In this document: piece by piece, positions 1 to 9,555 of the stretch
Numbering within the stretch: the stretch's first letter is position 1
Layout of the letters: every line of letters starts with the position of its first letter
DNA from: Anabaena cylindrica PCC 7122
Lineage (GTDB): Bacteria; Cyanobacteriota; Cyanobacteriia; Cyanobacteriales; Nostocaceae
DNA length: 64,000 nucleotides
Assembly (NCBI RefSeq): GCF_000317695.1
Contig: NC_019771.1
Span: forward strand, 868,001 to 932,000
Direction: 5' to 3'
The notes under the pieces: generated by a model
Seen by the model: only the letters and a program-made list of their open reading frames with translations
Told to the model about the DNA's origin: nothing
The model's database searches: none
Program-made: the position numbers and the translations under genes

Positions 1-687
1 AAAGTCGGTGAAGGCGGCAACATAGAACTCCATATGCAGGATATATTACTAATGCGTCATGGCAGTTTCATTAATGCAGAAGCTGGTGGTAGTGGCAATG
101 GTGGCAATATTAAAATTAATGCCCCGAACATTGTCGGTTTAGAAAACAGTGATATTATTGCTAATGCCGTCAATGGCAAAGGTGGAAATATTGATATTTC
201 CACTCAAGGGATTTTCGGCTTGCAATTCCGTGACCAACTTACCTTTGAAAGTGATATTACTGCCAGTTCCCAATTTGGGATTAACGGTACAGTTGATATT
301 AATAATTTTGGCGTTGACCCCAGTTCTGGTTTAGTGGAATTACCTGAAAATGTTACAGATTCATCTCAGCAAATAGCTACAGGTTGTTCTAATAATACTG
401 GCAGCAGTTTTGTCGCTACAGGACGGGGGGGAGTACCCCAAAATCCTTCTCAAGAGGTGAGGAGCGATGTTTACAACTGGCTACGCCTAGGCTCTTGGTC
501 GGATATCCGTGACATCTCTGCATATCGTGGAAATAGTGCATCAGCCCAAATACCACCATCTCCAAAAACTTTGATTTCAGCTACTTCTTGGCATCGTAAT
601 CCTGAAGGTAAAATTGAGTTAGTTGCGGATCAATCTCCCATTCAGGTGCAACAATTATTAACCTGTGCTGCTGTTCCTAAAAGTTAA
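1..687 (+). CDS. TPS exoprotein (FHA family), C-terminal fragment cut by window start
   Basis: The frame is open from base 1 (K-V-G-E-G-G-N-I), so the ATG at 34 is internal and the gene begins before the window. What remains is the last beta-helix coils (GNGGNIKI, GKGGNIDI) and the conserved C-terminal block found in the whole array: ASSQFG, GLVELPENVTDSSQQ, ATGCS, SSFVATGRGG, SDIRDISAY, ATSWHRN, LTCAAVPKS. By family it is a secreted surface protein exported by the two-partner pathway. The 65 nt after its stop are the spacer that recurs between later genes. Its own N-terminal type cannot be seen. Confidence 0.9.
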   Translation, partial: KVGEGGNIELHMQDILLMRHGSFINAEAGGSGNGGNIKINAPNIVGLENSDIIANAVNGKGGNIDISTQGIFGLQFRDQLTFESDITASSQFGINGTVDINNFGVDPSSGLVELPENVTDSSQQIATGCSNNTGSSFVATGRGGVPQNPSQEVRSDVYNWLRLGSWSDIRDISAYRGNSASAQIPPSPKTLISATSWHRNPEGKIELVADQSPIQVQQLLTCAAVPKS

Positions 688-752
688 TCATGTTATAAAA
701 AAGACTATTTAGGGAACAATAAGTTGAAATCAAGTCCAGGAAATTATTAGCC

Positions 753-3290
753 ATGAGAGTTAGACCCTTTCCATTGATGTTAACAACTGGGTTATTAACT
801 CCAGAAATCATGCTTACAGCAATATTTCTATGGAGTTGCGGTGCGTTGGCGAAGCCGACCGTAGGTATCGCTCAAGTCACATCTGATGGTACTACTAACA
901 CCATTGTTAACCCCAGTGGTAATAATTTTAATATTCTTAATGGCATTGAAAAAGGTAATAATTTATTTCACAGCTTCAGCAACTTCTCAGTACCTACAGG
1001 TGGTTCAGCAACCTTTGATTTAACCAATACGCCCAACATTACAACTATATTTAGTCGGGTAACAGGTGGGAATATTTCTCATATTGATGGGTTAATTCAG
1101 ACTCTTAACGGTAATAACCCAGCCAGTTTATTTTTGATGAATCCCAACGGAATTGTGTTTGGTCAAAATGCCTCGTTGAATATTGGCGGGTCATTTGTGG
1201 GGACAACAGCAAATAGTATTAAGTTTAGCGATGGTGTAGATTTTAGTGCTGAGAATGCTTCAGGTAGCCCCTTACTGACTATGAGTATACCTGTGGGTTT
1301 GCAAATGGGAAGTAATCCCGCTGCAATTAACGTCAATAACACTGGACATCGTTTGACATTCCTGATTCACCCTTTGATATCTTCTCCAGATCGCAGCAAT
1401 AATCCGCTGGGGTTAAGCGTTAACTCTGACAATACCCTGGCATTAGTAGGGGGAGAAATCGCTTTAGATGGTGGCGTGTTAAATGCACCTTCTGGACATA
1501 TTGAACTTGGTAGCGCCAGTAATGGCACAGTTAATCTCAACACCTCCGTTCCTATTTGGAGTTTTGATTATGGTAATCTCCAACAATTTGGTAATATTCA
1601 GCTTTCCCATCAATCCCTTACTGATGCCAGTGGTACTCCTGCGGGTTCTATTCACTTCCAAGGTCGAAATATTAGCTTGAATGATGCTTCTGCGGCCTTA
1701 TTAGTTAATCAAGGAAGTAGCAATTCTGGCGATATCAGCATGAATGCGAGTGAGTCGTTAGCACTGTGGGGATTTGGTACCAATGGATTTCCGCAAAGTA
1801 TGTTGCGTGCTGATAACTTCGGCGATGGTGAAGGGGGTAATATCCTAGTTTCTGCTTCACAAATATTTCTCAAAGATGGGGGCGCACTTCATGGCATCAA
1901 TTTTGGTCAAGGTGCAGGAAGTAATATCTCTGTCGAAATTGGAGATTTGCTTCACATTGTGGGACTATCACCGATTAGCGGATTTGCCAGTTCACTGAAC
2001 ACAATTACCAGAGGTTCTGGAAAAAGTGGTGATATTCGAGTAGTTACTAACAAATTACAGATTTTAGATGGTGCTGTAATTGGCAATTCTCCCTGGGGAA
2101 ATGGCGCAGGAGGCAATACCACGATTAATGCTTCTGACTTCATCGAAGTGATCGGAGAAAATCCACAAAACCTGGCCGCAAGCGTAATAGTAGCAGGCAC
2201 CTTTAGCCAAGCAAACGCGGGTCAATTAACTATTAACACCCCTAAACTAAGATTGAGAGATGGAGGAGGTATAGTTGCCTCTACCGTAAATAGTGGCAAT
2301 GGCGGAGATTTGTTCATCAATGTTTCAGACAGTATTGAAGTCAGTGGAGTCGGTAGTATTTCTGGTCTTCCTAGCCGAATAGGTGCTAGAGGAGAATTGC
2401 TGGCACCACCCATTCGGCAACTATTTGGATTACCAGATGTGATCACAGGTAATACAGGTAAACTCATCCTCAATACCTCGCACTTGCAGATTACAGATGG
2501 GGCAATTGTCGGGGTTGACCATCAAGGTGTTGGTGATGCCGGAAAACTTGAAATTAATGCGGGTTCAATCCGACTTGACAATGGTGGTAGTCTTACCGCC
2601 GCTACGGCTGAGGGTGAAGGTGGTAACGTTTTTGTCCAAGCAAACGACTTGATCATGCGTCATGGTAGTTCACTTGTTACTAATGCAGGTGGTATTGGTA
2701 ATGGAGGCAACATCACCATCAACTCCCCCATCATTCTGGGATTAGAAAATAGTGATATCGTCGCCAATGCAGTCCAAGGTAATGGCGGTAATATTAACAT
2801 CACAACCCAAGGCATATTCGGGTTAAAATACCGCAACGAACTCACTTCGGAAAACGATATTACAGCGAGTTCTCAATTTGGTGTTAATGGTACAGTAGAT
2901 ATTAATAATTTTGGCGTTGACCCCAGTTCTGGGTTAGTGGAATTACCAGAGAATGTGACAGACTCTTCGCAACAAATAGCTACAGGTTGTTCTCATGATG
3001 CTGGCAGCAGTTTTGTCGCCACAGGACGGGGTGGAATACCGCAAAATCCCACTCAACAGGCGAGGAACGATGTCTACAACTGGCTACGCCTAGGCTCTTG
3101 GACTGATATCCGTGACATCTCTGCATATCGTGGAAATATTGCATCAGCCCAAATACCACCATCTCCAAAAACTTTGATTTCAGCTACTTCTTGGCATCGT
3201 AATCCTGAAGGTAAAATAGAGTTAATTGCCGATAAATCTCCCATCCAGGTGCAACAATCATTCACCTGTGCTGCCGTTTCTAAAAGTTAG
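753..3290 (+). CDS. TPS exoprotein, filamentous haemagglutinin N-terminal domain (paralogue 2)
   Basis: 845 aa. A signal peptide (about residues 1-33, ending A-L-A) is followed by the KPTVGIA insertion (34-40) and the TPS secretion domain, with NPNGIVFG at 130-137. That motif is typical of the FHA/HMW domain recognised by a TpsB outer-membrane pore. Residues of about 280-700 are G-N-G-G-N-I-type coils expected to fold as a right-handed parallel beta-helix. The last 150 residues are the array-wide conserved block with one cysteine in ATGCS and one in LTCAA. The start is the ATG in GCCATGAGAGTT, shared by most paralogues. The role is probably adhesion or sheath/matrix; the ligand is unknown. 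NCBI often labels such proteins S-layer family, which this sequence does not prove. Confidence 0.93.
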   Translation: MRVRPFPLMLTTGLLTPEIMLTAIFLWSCGALAKPTVGIAQVTSDGTTNTIVNPSGNNFNILNGIEKGNNLFHSFSNFSVPTGGSATFDLTNTPNITTIFSRVTGGNISHIDGLIQTLNGNNPASLFLMNPNGIVFGQNASLNIGGSFVGTTANSIKFSDGVDFSAENASGSPLLTMSIPVGLQMGSNPAAINVNNTGHRLTFLIHPLISSPDRSNNPLGLSVNSDNTLALVGGEIALDGGVLNAPSGHIELGSASNGTVNLNTSVPIWSFDYGNLQQFGNIQLSHQSLTDASGTPAGSIHFQGRNISLNDASAALLVNQGSSNSGDISMNASESLALWGFGTNGFPQSMLRADNFGDGEGGNILVSASQIFLKDGGALHGINFGQGAGSNISVEIGDLLHIVGLSPISGFASSLNTITRGSGKSGDIRVVTNKLQILDGAVIGNSPWGNGAGGNTTINASDFIEVIGENPQNLAASVIVAGTFSQANAGQLTINTPKLRLRDGGGIVASTVNSGNGGDLFINVSDSIEVSGVGSISGLPSRIGARGELLAPPIRQLFGLPDVITGNTGKLILNTSHLQITDGAIVGVDHQGVGDAGKLEINAGSIRLDNGGSLTAATAEGEGGNVFVQANDLIMRHGSSLVTNAGGIGNGGNITINSPIILGLENSDIVANAVQGNGGNINITTQGIFGLKYRNELTSENDITASSQFGVNGTVDINNFGVDPSSGLVELPENVTDSSQQIATGCSHDAGSSFVATGRGGIPQNPTQQARNDVYNWLRLGSWTDIRDISAYRGNIASAQIPPSPKTLISATSWHRNPEGKIELIADKSPIQVQQSFTCAAVSKS

Positions 3291-3357
3291 TCATGTTATC
3301 AAAGAAGCCTTTATAGGGAACAATAAGTTGAAATCAAGTCCAGGAAATTATTTAGCC

Positions 3358-6315
3358 ATGAGAGTTAGACCCTTTCTATTGATGTTAACAACGGGGTTAT
3401 TCACTCCAGGGATGATGCTCACAGCGATACTTCTTTGGAGTCGCGGTGCGTTGGCTCAAGTCACATCTGATGGTACTACTAACACCATTGTTAACGCCAA
3501 TGGCAATAATTTTAATATCCTTAATGGCATTGAAAAAGGTAATAATTTATTTCATAGTTTCGGCAACTTCTCAGTACCTACAGGTGGTTCAGCAACCTTT
3601 GATTTAACCAATACGCCAAATATTACAACCATATTTAGTCGGGTAACAGGTGGCAATATTTCTCATATTGATGGGTTAATTCAGACTCTTAACGGTAATA
3701 ACCCAGCCAGTTTATTTTTGATGAATCCCAATGGAATCGTATTTGGTCAAAATGCCAGTTTGAATATTGGCGGTTCGTTTGTAGGGACGACAGCGAATAG
3801 TATTAAATTTGCTGATGGAACAGAATTTAGTGCAGTGAATGGACATAATTCACCATTGTTAACAATGAGCGTACCCATTGGTTTGCAATTGGGTAATTCT
3901 ACCAGTCAGATTCAGGTGCAGGGTCAGGGCAATGATAGCATTGTGCCTACAACTAACTTAGGAATAGTAGCTTCTCCAGGAAAAACCATCGCCTTAGTTG
4001 GAGGAGATGTCACGTTTACAGGTGGTGTGATTACTGCCCTGGCAGGTCGAATTGAAGTGGGTGCAGTGGGTAGTGGAACTGTAAATTTGACTCCCACACC
4101 CGCAGGATGGCAATTAGGTTATGCACAAATTGAAAATTTTCGAGATATAAAATTTACGCAGAGTTCTTCTTTGTGGAATCCCGATCCTGTAGGTAATCCT
4201 TTTGGGGGTATTCAGGTTGTAGGGAGAGATATCACCTTGGATCAATCCCAATTTGCCGCCGCCACAGTAGGAACTGGGCAGGGTGGTAATATTACAGTGA
4301 ATGCAGAGCGATCGCTCTTTTTGGGTGGTGTCAATCCTTCTGCTCAAGCTCCCAGCGCCTGGATTGTCAATCAGGTGACTCCAGGTGCAACTGGCAACGG
4401 GGGAGCAGTAAAAATTCAAGCTGGTAATTTGACTTTACAAGATGGTGCAGGCATTGAAACCCTCAGTTTAGGTGCAGGAGCCGCAGGTAATGTGGAAGTG
4501 GTAGCAGATACCATTGCTGCTAATGGTGTCGTTGCTCTGCAATCTCCTTTCTTCTTTTCTACTAATATTAATAGTCGTATCGCCAGTCAAGTTTATGGAG
4601 CGGGAAATGGGGGAGATATTGCCCTGGTAGCTCGAAAACTCACACTGGAAGCTGGTGCTTCAGTCAGAACAACCGTATCTCCTGGAGCAACTGGACGGGG
4701 TGGAAATATTTCGGTTGATGGAGCAGATGAGATTTATGCCTTGGGATTGAATTCCATTGGGTTTCAGCCCAGTGGTATTAACGCTCTCACATTTGGGATT
4801 GGTAATAGTGGAAATATCAGGGTTTCTTCAGGTAAAATAAATCTCATTGATGGGGGAACAATTAGCACAATTACTTCTCGCTTGGCAGGTATCCCTGGTA
4901 CGGGAATTGGCAACGCTGGAGATATTACGTTAGTTGTGGGGGAATCTAGCAATTTAGTCGGAGTATCACCCATTTCTCCCTCTCAAAACAGCTTTATTGG
5001 CAGTCTCAGCACTGGCTCTGGTAATACTGGCAATATGTTAATAACAACACCAATACTATCTATCCAAGATGGTGCTACCTTGGGAGTGATTACTGTACCA
5101 GTGATTGGTGCACTTGGAGACCCCAACCAGGTCAGTAATCTGGGAAGCAATGGCTCTGTTACTTTAAATGTCAGCGATCGCTTAATCATTAGCGGTATCA
5201 ATCCTATAAGTGGCGGCAGTAGTACTTTAAATAGCGTCAACTATAGCAGTGCCAAACCTGGAGATGTCACAATCACAACCAATCAATTACTCGTTCTGAA
5301 TGGTGGGATCATCAGCAACTCGACTGTGGGAACTGGTGATGCTGGGACTTTGACAATCCAAGCCAATGACATTCTGATAGATGGTGAAAATAATTTTGCA
5401 GTGATCATTGCTAATGCCTCCCTTTTAGATGCCATTAACCGTAGCTTGTTTAAGCTTCCAGACTCTCCCACAGGTAACACAGGTGTGATCAACATAAATA
5501 CTCAGCAATTAACCCTCCGTAATCGAGGTTTTATCAGCGTTACTCATCAAGGTATTGGTAATGCAGGAGAGTTAAACATCCAAACTGACCGATTATTTTT
5601 AAATGCTGGGTCAATTAATGCAACTACAGCATCTGGAAAAGGCGGTAACATCAATCTAGCATCAACAAATACATTTTTAAGTCGTAATGGCAGTCAAATT
5701 AATGTCGAAGCAGGTAGTAATGGTGATGGTGGCAACATTAACATCAATGCTCCGGTGATTGTTGGGTTAGAAAACAGCGATATTATTGCTAACGCTTTGA
5801 ATGGTGATGGTGGCAATATCAACATTACAACTCAAAGCATCTTTGGCTTAAAATTTCGCCCTCAACTCACCTCAGAAAACGATATTACAGCGAGTTCTCA
5901 ATTTGGTGTTAATGGTACTGTGCAAATTAATAATTTTGGAGTTAACCCCAGTTCTGGTTTAGTGGAATTACCAGAGAATATCACCGACTCCTCGCAACAA
6001 ATAGCTACAGGATGTGCAGACACCAGTGGTAGTAGTTTTGTGGCTACAGGACGGGGTGGGATTCCGCAAAACCCTAATCAACAAGTGAGGAGCGATGTCT
6101 ACGACGGGCTACTCCTACGCACCTGGTCTGATATCCGTGACATCTCTGCATATATTGGAAATAGTACATCAGCCCAAATACCCCCATCGACCAAATCTCT
6201 GATTTCAGCTACTTCTTGGCATCGTAACACGATCGGCAAAATTGAGTTAATTGCCGATCAATCTCCCATTCAGGTGCAACAACCATTAACCTGTAATGCT
6301 GTTCCTAAAAGTTAA
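3358..6315 (+). CDS. TPS exoprotein, FHA family (paralogue 3)
   Basis: 985 aa from ATG 3358. The frame is open further upstream to 3226, but that would overlap the preceding gene, and MRVRPF at 3358 matches the paralogues. The signal peptide ends A-L-A directly before QVTSDG, so this copy lacks the KPTVGIA insertion and shows the uninterrupted form. The TPS domain carries NPNGIVFG. The beta-helix is longer than in paralogue 2 and has unrelated central coils (around 4100-5500), then rejoins the family at the C-terminal block. Its C-terminal dispersed repeat at 6092-6120 is close to the consensus. Two Cys are kept (ATGCA, LTCNA). Confidence 0.93.
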   Translation: MRVRPFLLMLTTGLFTPGMMLTAILLWSRGALAQVTSDGTTNTIVNANGNNFNILNGIEKGNNLFHSFGNFSVPTGGSATFDLTNTPNITTIFSRVTGGNISHIDGLIQTLNGNNPASLFLMNPNGIVFGQNASLNIGGSFVGTTANSIKFADGTEFSAVNGHNSPLLTMSVPIGLQLGNSTSQIQVQGQGNDSIVPTTNLGIVASPGKTIALVGGDVTFTGGVITALAGRIEVGAVGSGTVNLTPTPAGWQLGYAQIENFRDIKFTQSSSLWNPDPVGNPFGGIQVVGRDITLDQSQFAAATVGTGQGGNITVNAERSLFLGGVNPSAQAPSAWIVNQVTPGATGNGGAVKIQAGNLTLQDGAGIETLSLGAGAAGNVEVVADTIAANGVVALQSPFFFSTNINSRIASQVYGAGNGGDIALVARKLTLEAGASVRTTVSPGATGRGGNISVDGADEIYALGLNSIGFQPSGINALTFGIGNSGNIRVSSGKINLIDGGTISTITSRLAGIPGTGIGNAGDITLVVGESSNLVGVSPISPSQNSFIGSLSTGSGNTGNMLITTPILSIQDGATLGVITVPVIGALGDPNQVSNLGSNGSVTLNVSDRLIISGINPISGGSSTLNSVNYSSAKPGDVTITTNQLLVLNGGIISNSTVGTGDAGTLTIQANDILIDGENNFAVIIANASLLDAINRSLFKLPDSPTGNTGVININTQQLTLRNRGFISVTHQGIGNAGELNIQTDRLFLNAGSINATTASGKGGNINLASTNTFLSRNGSQINVEAGSNGDGGNININAPVIVGLENSDIIANALNGDGGNINITTQSIFGLKFRPQLTSENDITASSQFGVNGTVQINNFGVNPSSGLVELPENITDSSQQIATGCADTSGSSFVATGRGGIPQNPNQQVRSDVYDGLLLRTWSDIRDISAYIGNSTSAQIPPSTKSLISATSWHRNTIGKIELIADQSPIQVQQPLTCNAVPKS

Positions 6316-6381
6316 TCATGTTATAAAAAAGCCTATTTAGGGAACAATTAAGTTGATACCAAATTCAGGAAATTATTAGCC

Positions 6382-9300
6382 ATGAGAGTTAGACCCTTTC
6401 TATTGATGGTAACAACTGGGTTATTAACTCCAGAAATCATGCTTACAGCAATATTTCTATGGAGTTGCGGTGCGTTGGCGAAGCCGACCGTAGGTATCGC
6501 TCAAGTCACATCTGATGGTACTACTAACACCATTGTTAACCCCAGTGGTAATAATTTTAATATTCTTAATGGTATGGAAAAAGGTAATAACTTATTTCAT
6601 AGTTTCAGCAACTTCTCAGTGCCAACAGGTGGTTCAGCAACCTTTGATTTAACCAATACGCCAAATATTAAAAATATATTTAGTCGAGTTACAGGTGGAA
6701 ATATTTCCTATATTGATGGGTTAATTCAGACTCTTAACGGTAATAATCCAGCCAGTTTATTTTTGATTAATCCTAATGGAATTATATTTGGAGAAAACGC
6801 TCAGTTGAATATTGGCGGTTCGTTTGTTGGTACGACTGCTAATAGTATTCGCTTTAGTGATGGTATTCAGTTTGGGGCAACCGATTCTACAATTCCACCG
6901 CTACTGACAATGAGTGTCCCCATTGGCTTACAATTCGGACAAAGTTTAGCCAGCATTACGAACCGTGCTAATCTTTCGACGAATCAGGGTTTGACTTTAG
7001 CTGCTCATGCAATCCTGAGTAGGGGTGCGATCGCTGCTCCCAATGGTGCAGTGCAGATTCAAGCTACCACTGGCGATGCCCAGTTACAAGCGATCGCATC
7101 TCGCAGTGTGGATATCACCGCCCAAGGCCATGTTACCGTTGGCGCAATCAACACGAATAGCTCAACCGATAGCGGTGGACTGGTTAATATTCAAGCTGGT
7201 CGAGCAATAACCGTAAATGACACCATTAATACAGGTTCTACTGCCGCCATCGGCAACGCTGGGAATGTCTCCCTATCCTCTGGTGGCGACCTCACCATTC
7301 AATCTATCAATGCTTCTGTCGGAGAGAGGTCTGGTAGCACCAAAACCGACGGCAACGGTGGGGACATTAGTTTGCAAAGTGGCAATCATCTCCTCGTCCA
7401 AGACGGCGCAACTATTGAGACTCGAAATAGCCGGAATCAGGGTGTTGGCAATAGTGGTGCTGTTAACATCGTGACGCGATCGCTGAGTCAATACGGCACA
7501 GTTTTCACAGATACCAGAGGCCAAGGTAACGCGGGAAAAATTACGGTGCAAGCTGCCGATCTGATTTTGATTCAAGGCAAAGAAGGAGGAACTCGTTCAG
7601 GATTTTCAGCAGTGGTGGATCGGGGCGCGATGGGTAACGCTAACAACATTCAAATCAAGGCTAGGTCGTTGACAATGAAAGACGTTAGCCTGTTATCAAC
7701 TAACACCTTTGGGATGGGTAATGCCGGTCATATTGACATTCAGATAGACGATTTGATTTCCTTGTATGGACGTGTCAATATCTTCTCTAATGTGGAAAGT
7801 GGTGCGATCGGCAATAGTGCCGGAATTAGTTTAAAAGCAGGCTCTTTGACCGCAGAATTTATTGACTTCACTAAAGTCCCCAACCTTTTCTCATCTGTAT
7901 TGGGCGAAGGTAACGGTGGCAACATCACCCTCAATGTACGTGACTCGATTTCTCTGGGTGGTGCTAGAATTCGCGCCCTTGTAGATGGAAACGGCAAAGG
8001 AGTGGGTGGCGATATTGATATTCGGGTAGGGGGTGCGCTCTATGCCAACAACAATACCCTAATCAACACCCGCGCCAGCACTTTTGGTAAAGCGGGAAAT
8101 ATCAATATTCAAGCCGACTCGATCACCTTAGACGGCGTACTCCCTGCCGAAGGATTTCCCACAACCATCAACACTTCAACCCGCAGCGCCAATGCCGGCG
8201 GTCAGATCACCCTCACGAGTCGAACATTTTCGCTCTTGAATGGTGCGCGTCTAGACACCAATACTTTAAATTCTGGAAATGCCGGCGATGTGAATATTCA
8301 AGCCAGGGAATTTGTGTTATTAGATGGGGTAGAACAGACCGATCCCGCCTTCTTTATCTCTGGAAAACGCAATATTTCAGAGGGTCGTATACCCAGTTTT
8401 ATTCGGAGCGAAGTTCAGGGAGTTAACGCCACTGGCAATGGTGGCAATATCAAAATTCAAACGCCTGTGTTAATTGTTAGCAATGGCGCTTACATTAGTT
8501 CTAGTTCCACTGGCCAAGGTAATGCTGGCAATGTTGAGATTACCTCTGATGCTGTGACATTTGCGGGGGTTGGGCGATCGCCTCTCCTCAACAGTGATCC
8601 AAACCCAAATTTTCCTAGTGGTGCGTTTAGCTTGGCGACAGCAAACGGTAATGGCGGGAATATCACCATTAAGTCCAGTGATTCCGTTTCAATTAACAGC
8701 GGCGCTCAATTGTCCGTAAGTAGTAGTGGAACAGGGAGTGCGGGAAATTTAGGTATTCAGAGCAACCAGTTACAACTCAAGCAGAGCAGTTTGCAAGCAG
8801 AAGCAGTTGCAGGCAGCCAAGGCAATATTTTCATAGACTCCGACCTGCTTTTGATGCTTCAAGGCAGCCAAATTACAGCCAACGCTAAGGAAGATGCGAA
8901 TGGAGGTAACATCACAATTGATGCTCCGCTCATTCTGGGCTGGAAAAATAGCGATATCGTGGCGAGTGCATTCAAAGGTAAAGGCGGTAATATTCAAATC
9001 AAAACTGAGGGCATCTTTGGACTTAAGTTTCGTTCCCAAATCACAGAAGAAAGTGATATTACTGCCAGTTCCCAATTTGGGGTTAACGGTACAGTCGATA
9101 TTAATAACTTTGGCATTGACCCCAATTCCGGTTTAGTGAAATTACCTGAAAATGTTACAGACTCATCCCAACAAATAGCTACAGGATGTGCAGACACAAG
9201 TGGTAGTAGTTTTGTCGCTACAGGAAGAGGGGGAATACCCCAAAATCCCACTCAGGACACGAGGAACGATGTCTACAACTGGCTACGCCTAGGCTCTTGG

Positions 9301-9489
9301 ACTGATATCCGTGACATCTCTGCATATAGTGGAAATAGTACATCAGCCCAAATAACCCAACCTCCAAGAACTTTGATTTCAGCTACTTCTTGGCATCGTA
9401 ACACGATCGGCAAAATTGAGTTAATTGCCGATCAATCTCCCATTCAGGTGCAACAACCATTAACCTGTAATGCTGTTCCTAAAAGTTAA
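6382..9489 (+). CDS. TPS exoprotein, FHA family (paralogue 4, longest)
   Basis: 1035 aa, the longest member. It has the signal peptide with KPTVGIA insertion and a TPS domain with NPNGIIFG. After the TPS domain it differs from its neighbours: about residues 195-300 (STNQGLTLAAHAILSRG, ITAQGHVTVGAINT) look like classical haemagglutinin repeats. The central part has higher G+C than the flanks, with several HIP1 sites, which suggests the middle was acquired from another exoprotein. The C-terminal block is that of the array, with ATGCA and LTCNA cysteines. Its last ~80 bases and downstream spacer are almost identical to those of paralogue 3, consistent with recent exchange. Confidence 0.93.
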   Translation: MRVRPFLLMVTTGLLTPEIMLTAIFLWSCGALAKPTVGIAQVTSDGTTNTIVNPSGNNFNILNGMEKGNNLFHSFSNFSVPTGGSATFDLTNTPNIKNIFSRVTGGNISYIDGLIQTLNGNNPASLFLINPNGIIFGENAQLNIGGSFVGTTANSIRFSDGIQFGATDSTIPPLLTMSVPIGLQFGQSLASITNRANLSTNQGLTLAAHAILSRGAIAAPNGAVQIQATTGDAQLQAIASRSVDITAQGHVTVGAINTNSSTDSGGLVNIQAGRAITVNDTINTGSTAAIGNAGNVSLSSGGDLTIQSINASVGERSGSTKTDGNGGDISLQSGNHLLVQDGATIETRNSRNQGVGNSGAVNIVTRSLSQYGTVFTDTRGQGNAGKITVQAADLILIQGKEGGTRSGFSAVVDRGAMGNANNIQIKARSLTMKDVSLLSTNTFGMGNAGHIDIQIDDLISLYGRVNIFSNVESGAIGNSAGISLKAGSLTAEFIDFTKVPNLFSSVLGEGNGGNITLNVRDSISLGGARIRALVDGNGKGVGGDIDIRVGGALYANNNTLINTRASTFGKAGNINIQADSITLDGVLPAEGFPTTINTSTRSANAGGQITLTSRTFSLLNGARLDTNTLNSGNAGDVNIQAREFVLLDGVEQTDPAFFISGKRNISEGRIPSFIRSEVQGVNATGNGGNIKIQTPVLIVSNGAYISSSSTGQGNAGNVEITSDAVTFAGVGRSPLLNSDPNPNFPSGAFSLATANGNGGNITIKSSDSVSINSGAQLSVSSSGTGSAGNLGIQSNQLQLKQSSLQAEAVAGSQGNIFIDSDLLLMLQGSQITANAKEDANGGNITIDAPLILGWKNSDIVASAFKGKGGNIQIKTEGIFGLKFRSQITEESDITASSQFGVNGTVDINNFGIDPNSGLVKLPENVTDSSQQIATGCADTSGSSFVATGRGGIPQNPTQDTRNDVYNWLRLGSWTDIRDISAYSGNSTSAQITQPPRTLISATSWHRNTIGKIELIADQSPIQVQQPLTCNAVPKS

Positions 9490-9555
9490 TCATGTTATAA
9501 AAAAGCCTATTTAGGGAACAATTAAGTTGATACCAAATTCAGGAAATTATTAGCC

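Noticed and set aside
3226..3357. Upstream extension of paralogue 3 overlapping paralogue 2
   Set aside because: The extra 44 residues lie in the 3' end of the previous gene and the spacer; ATG 3358 aligns with all paralogues.
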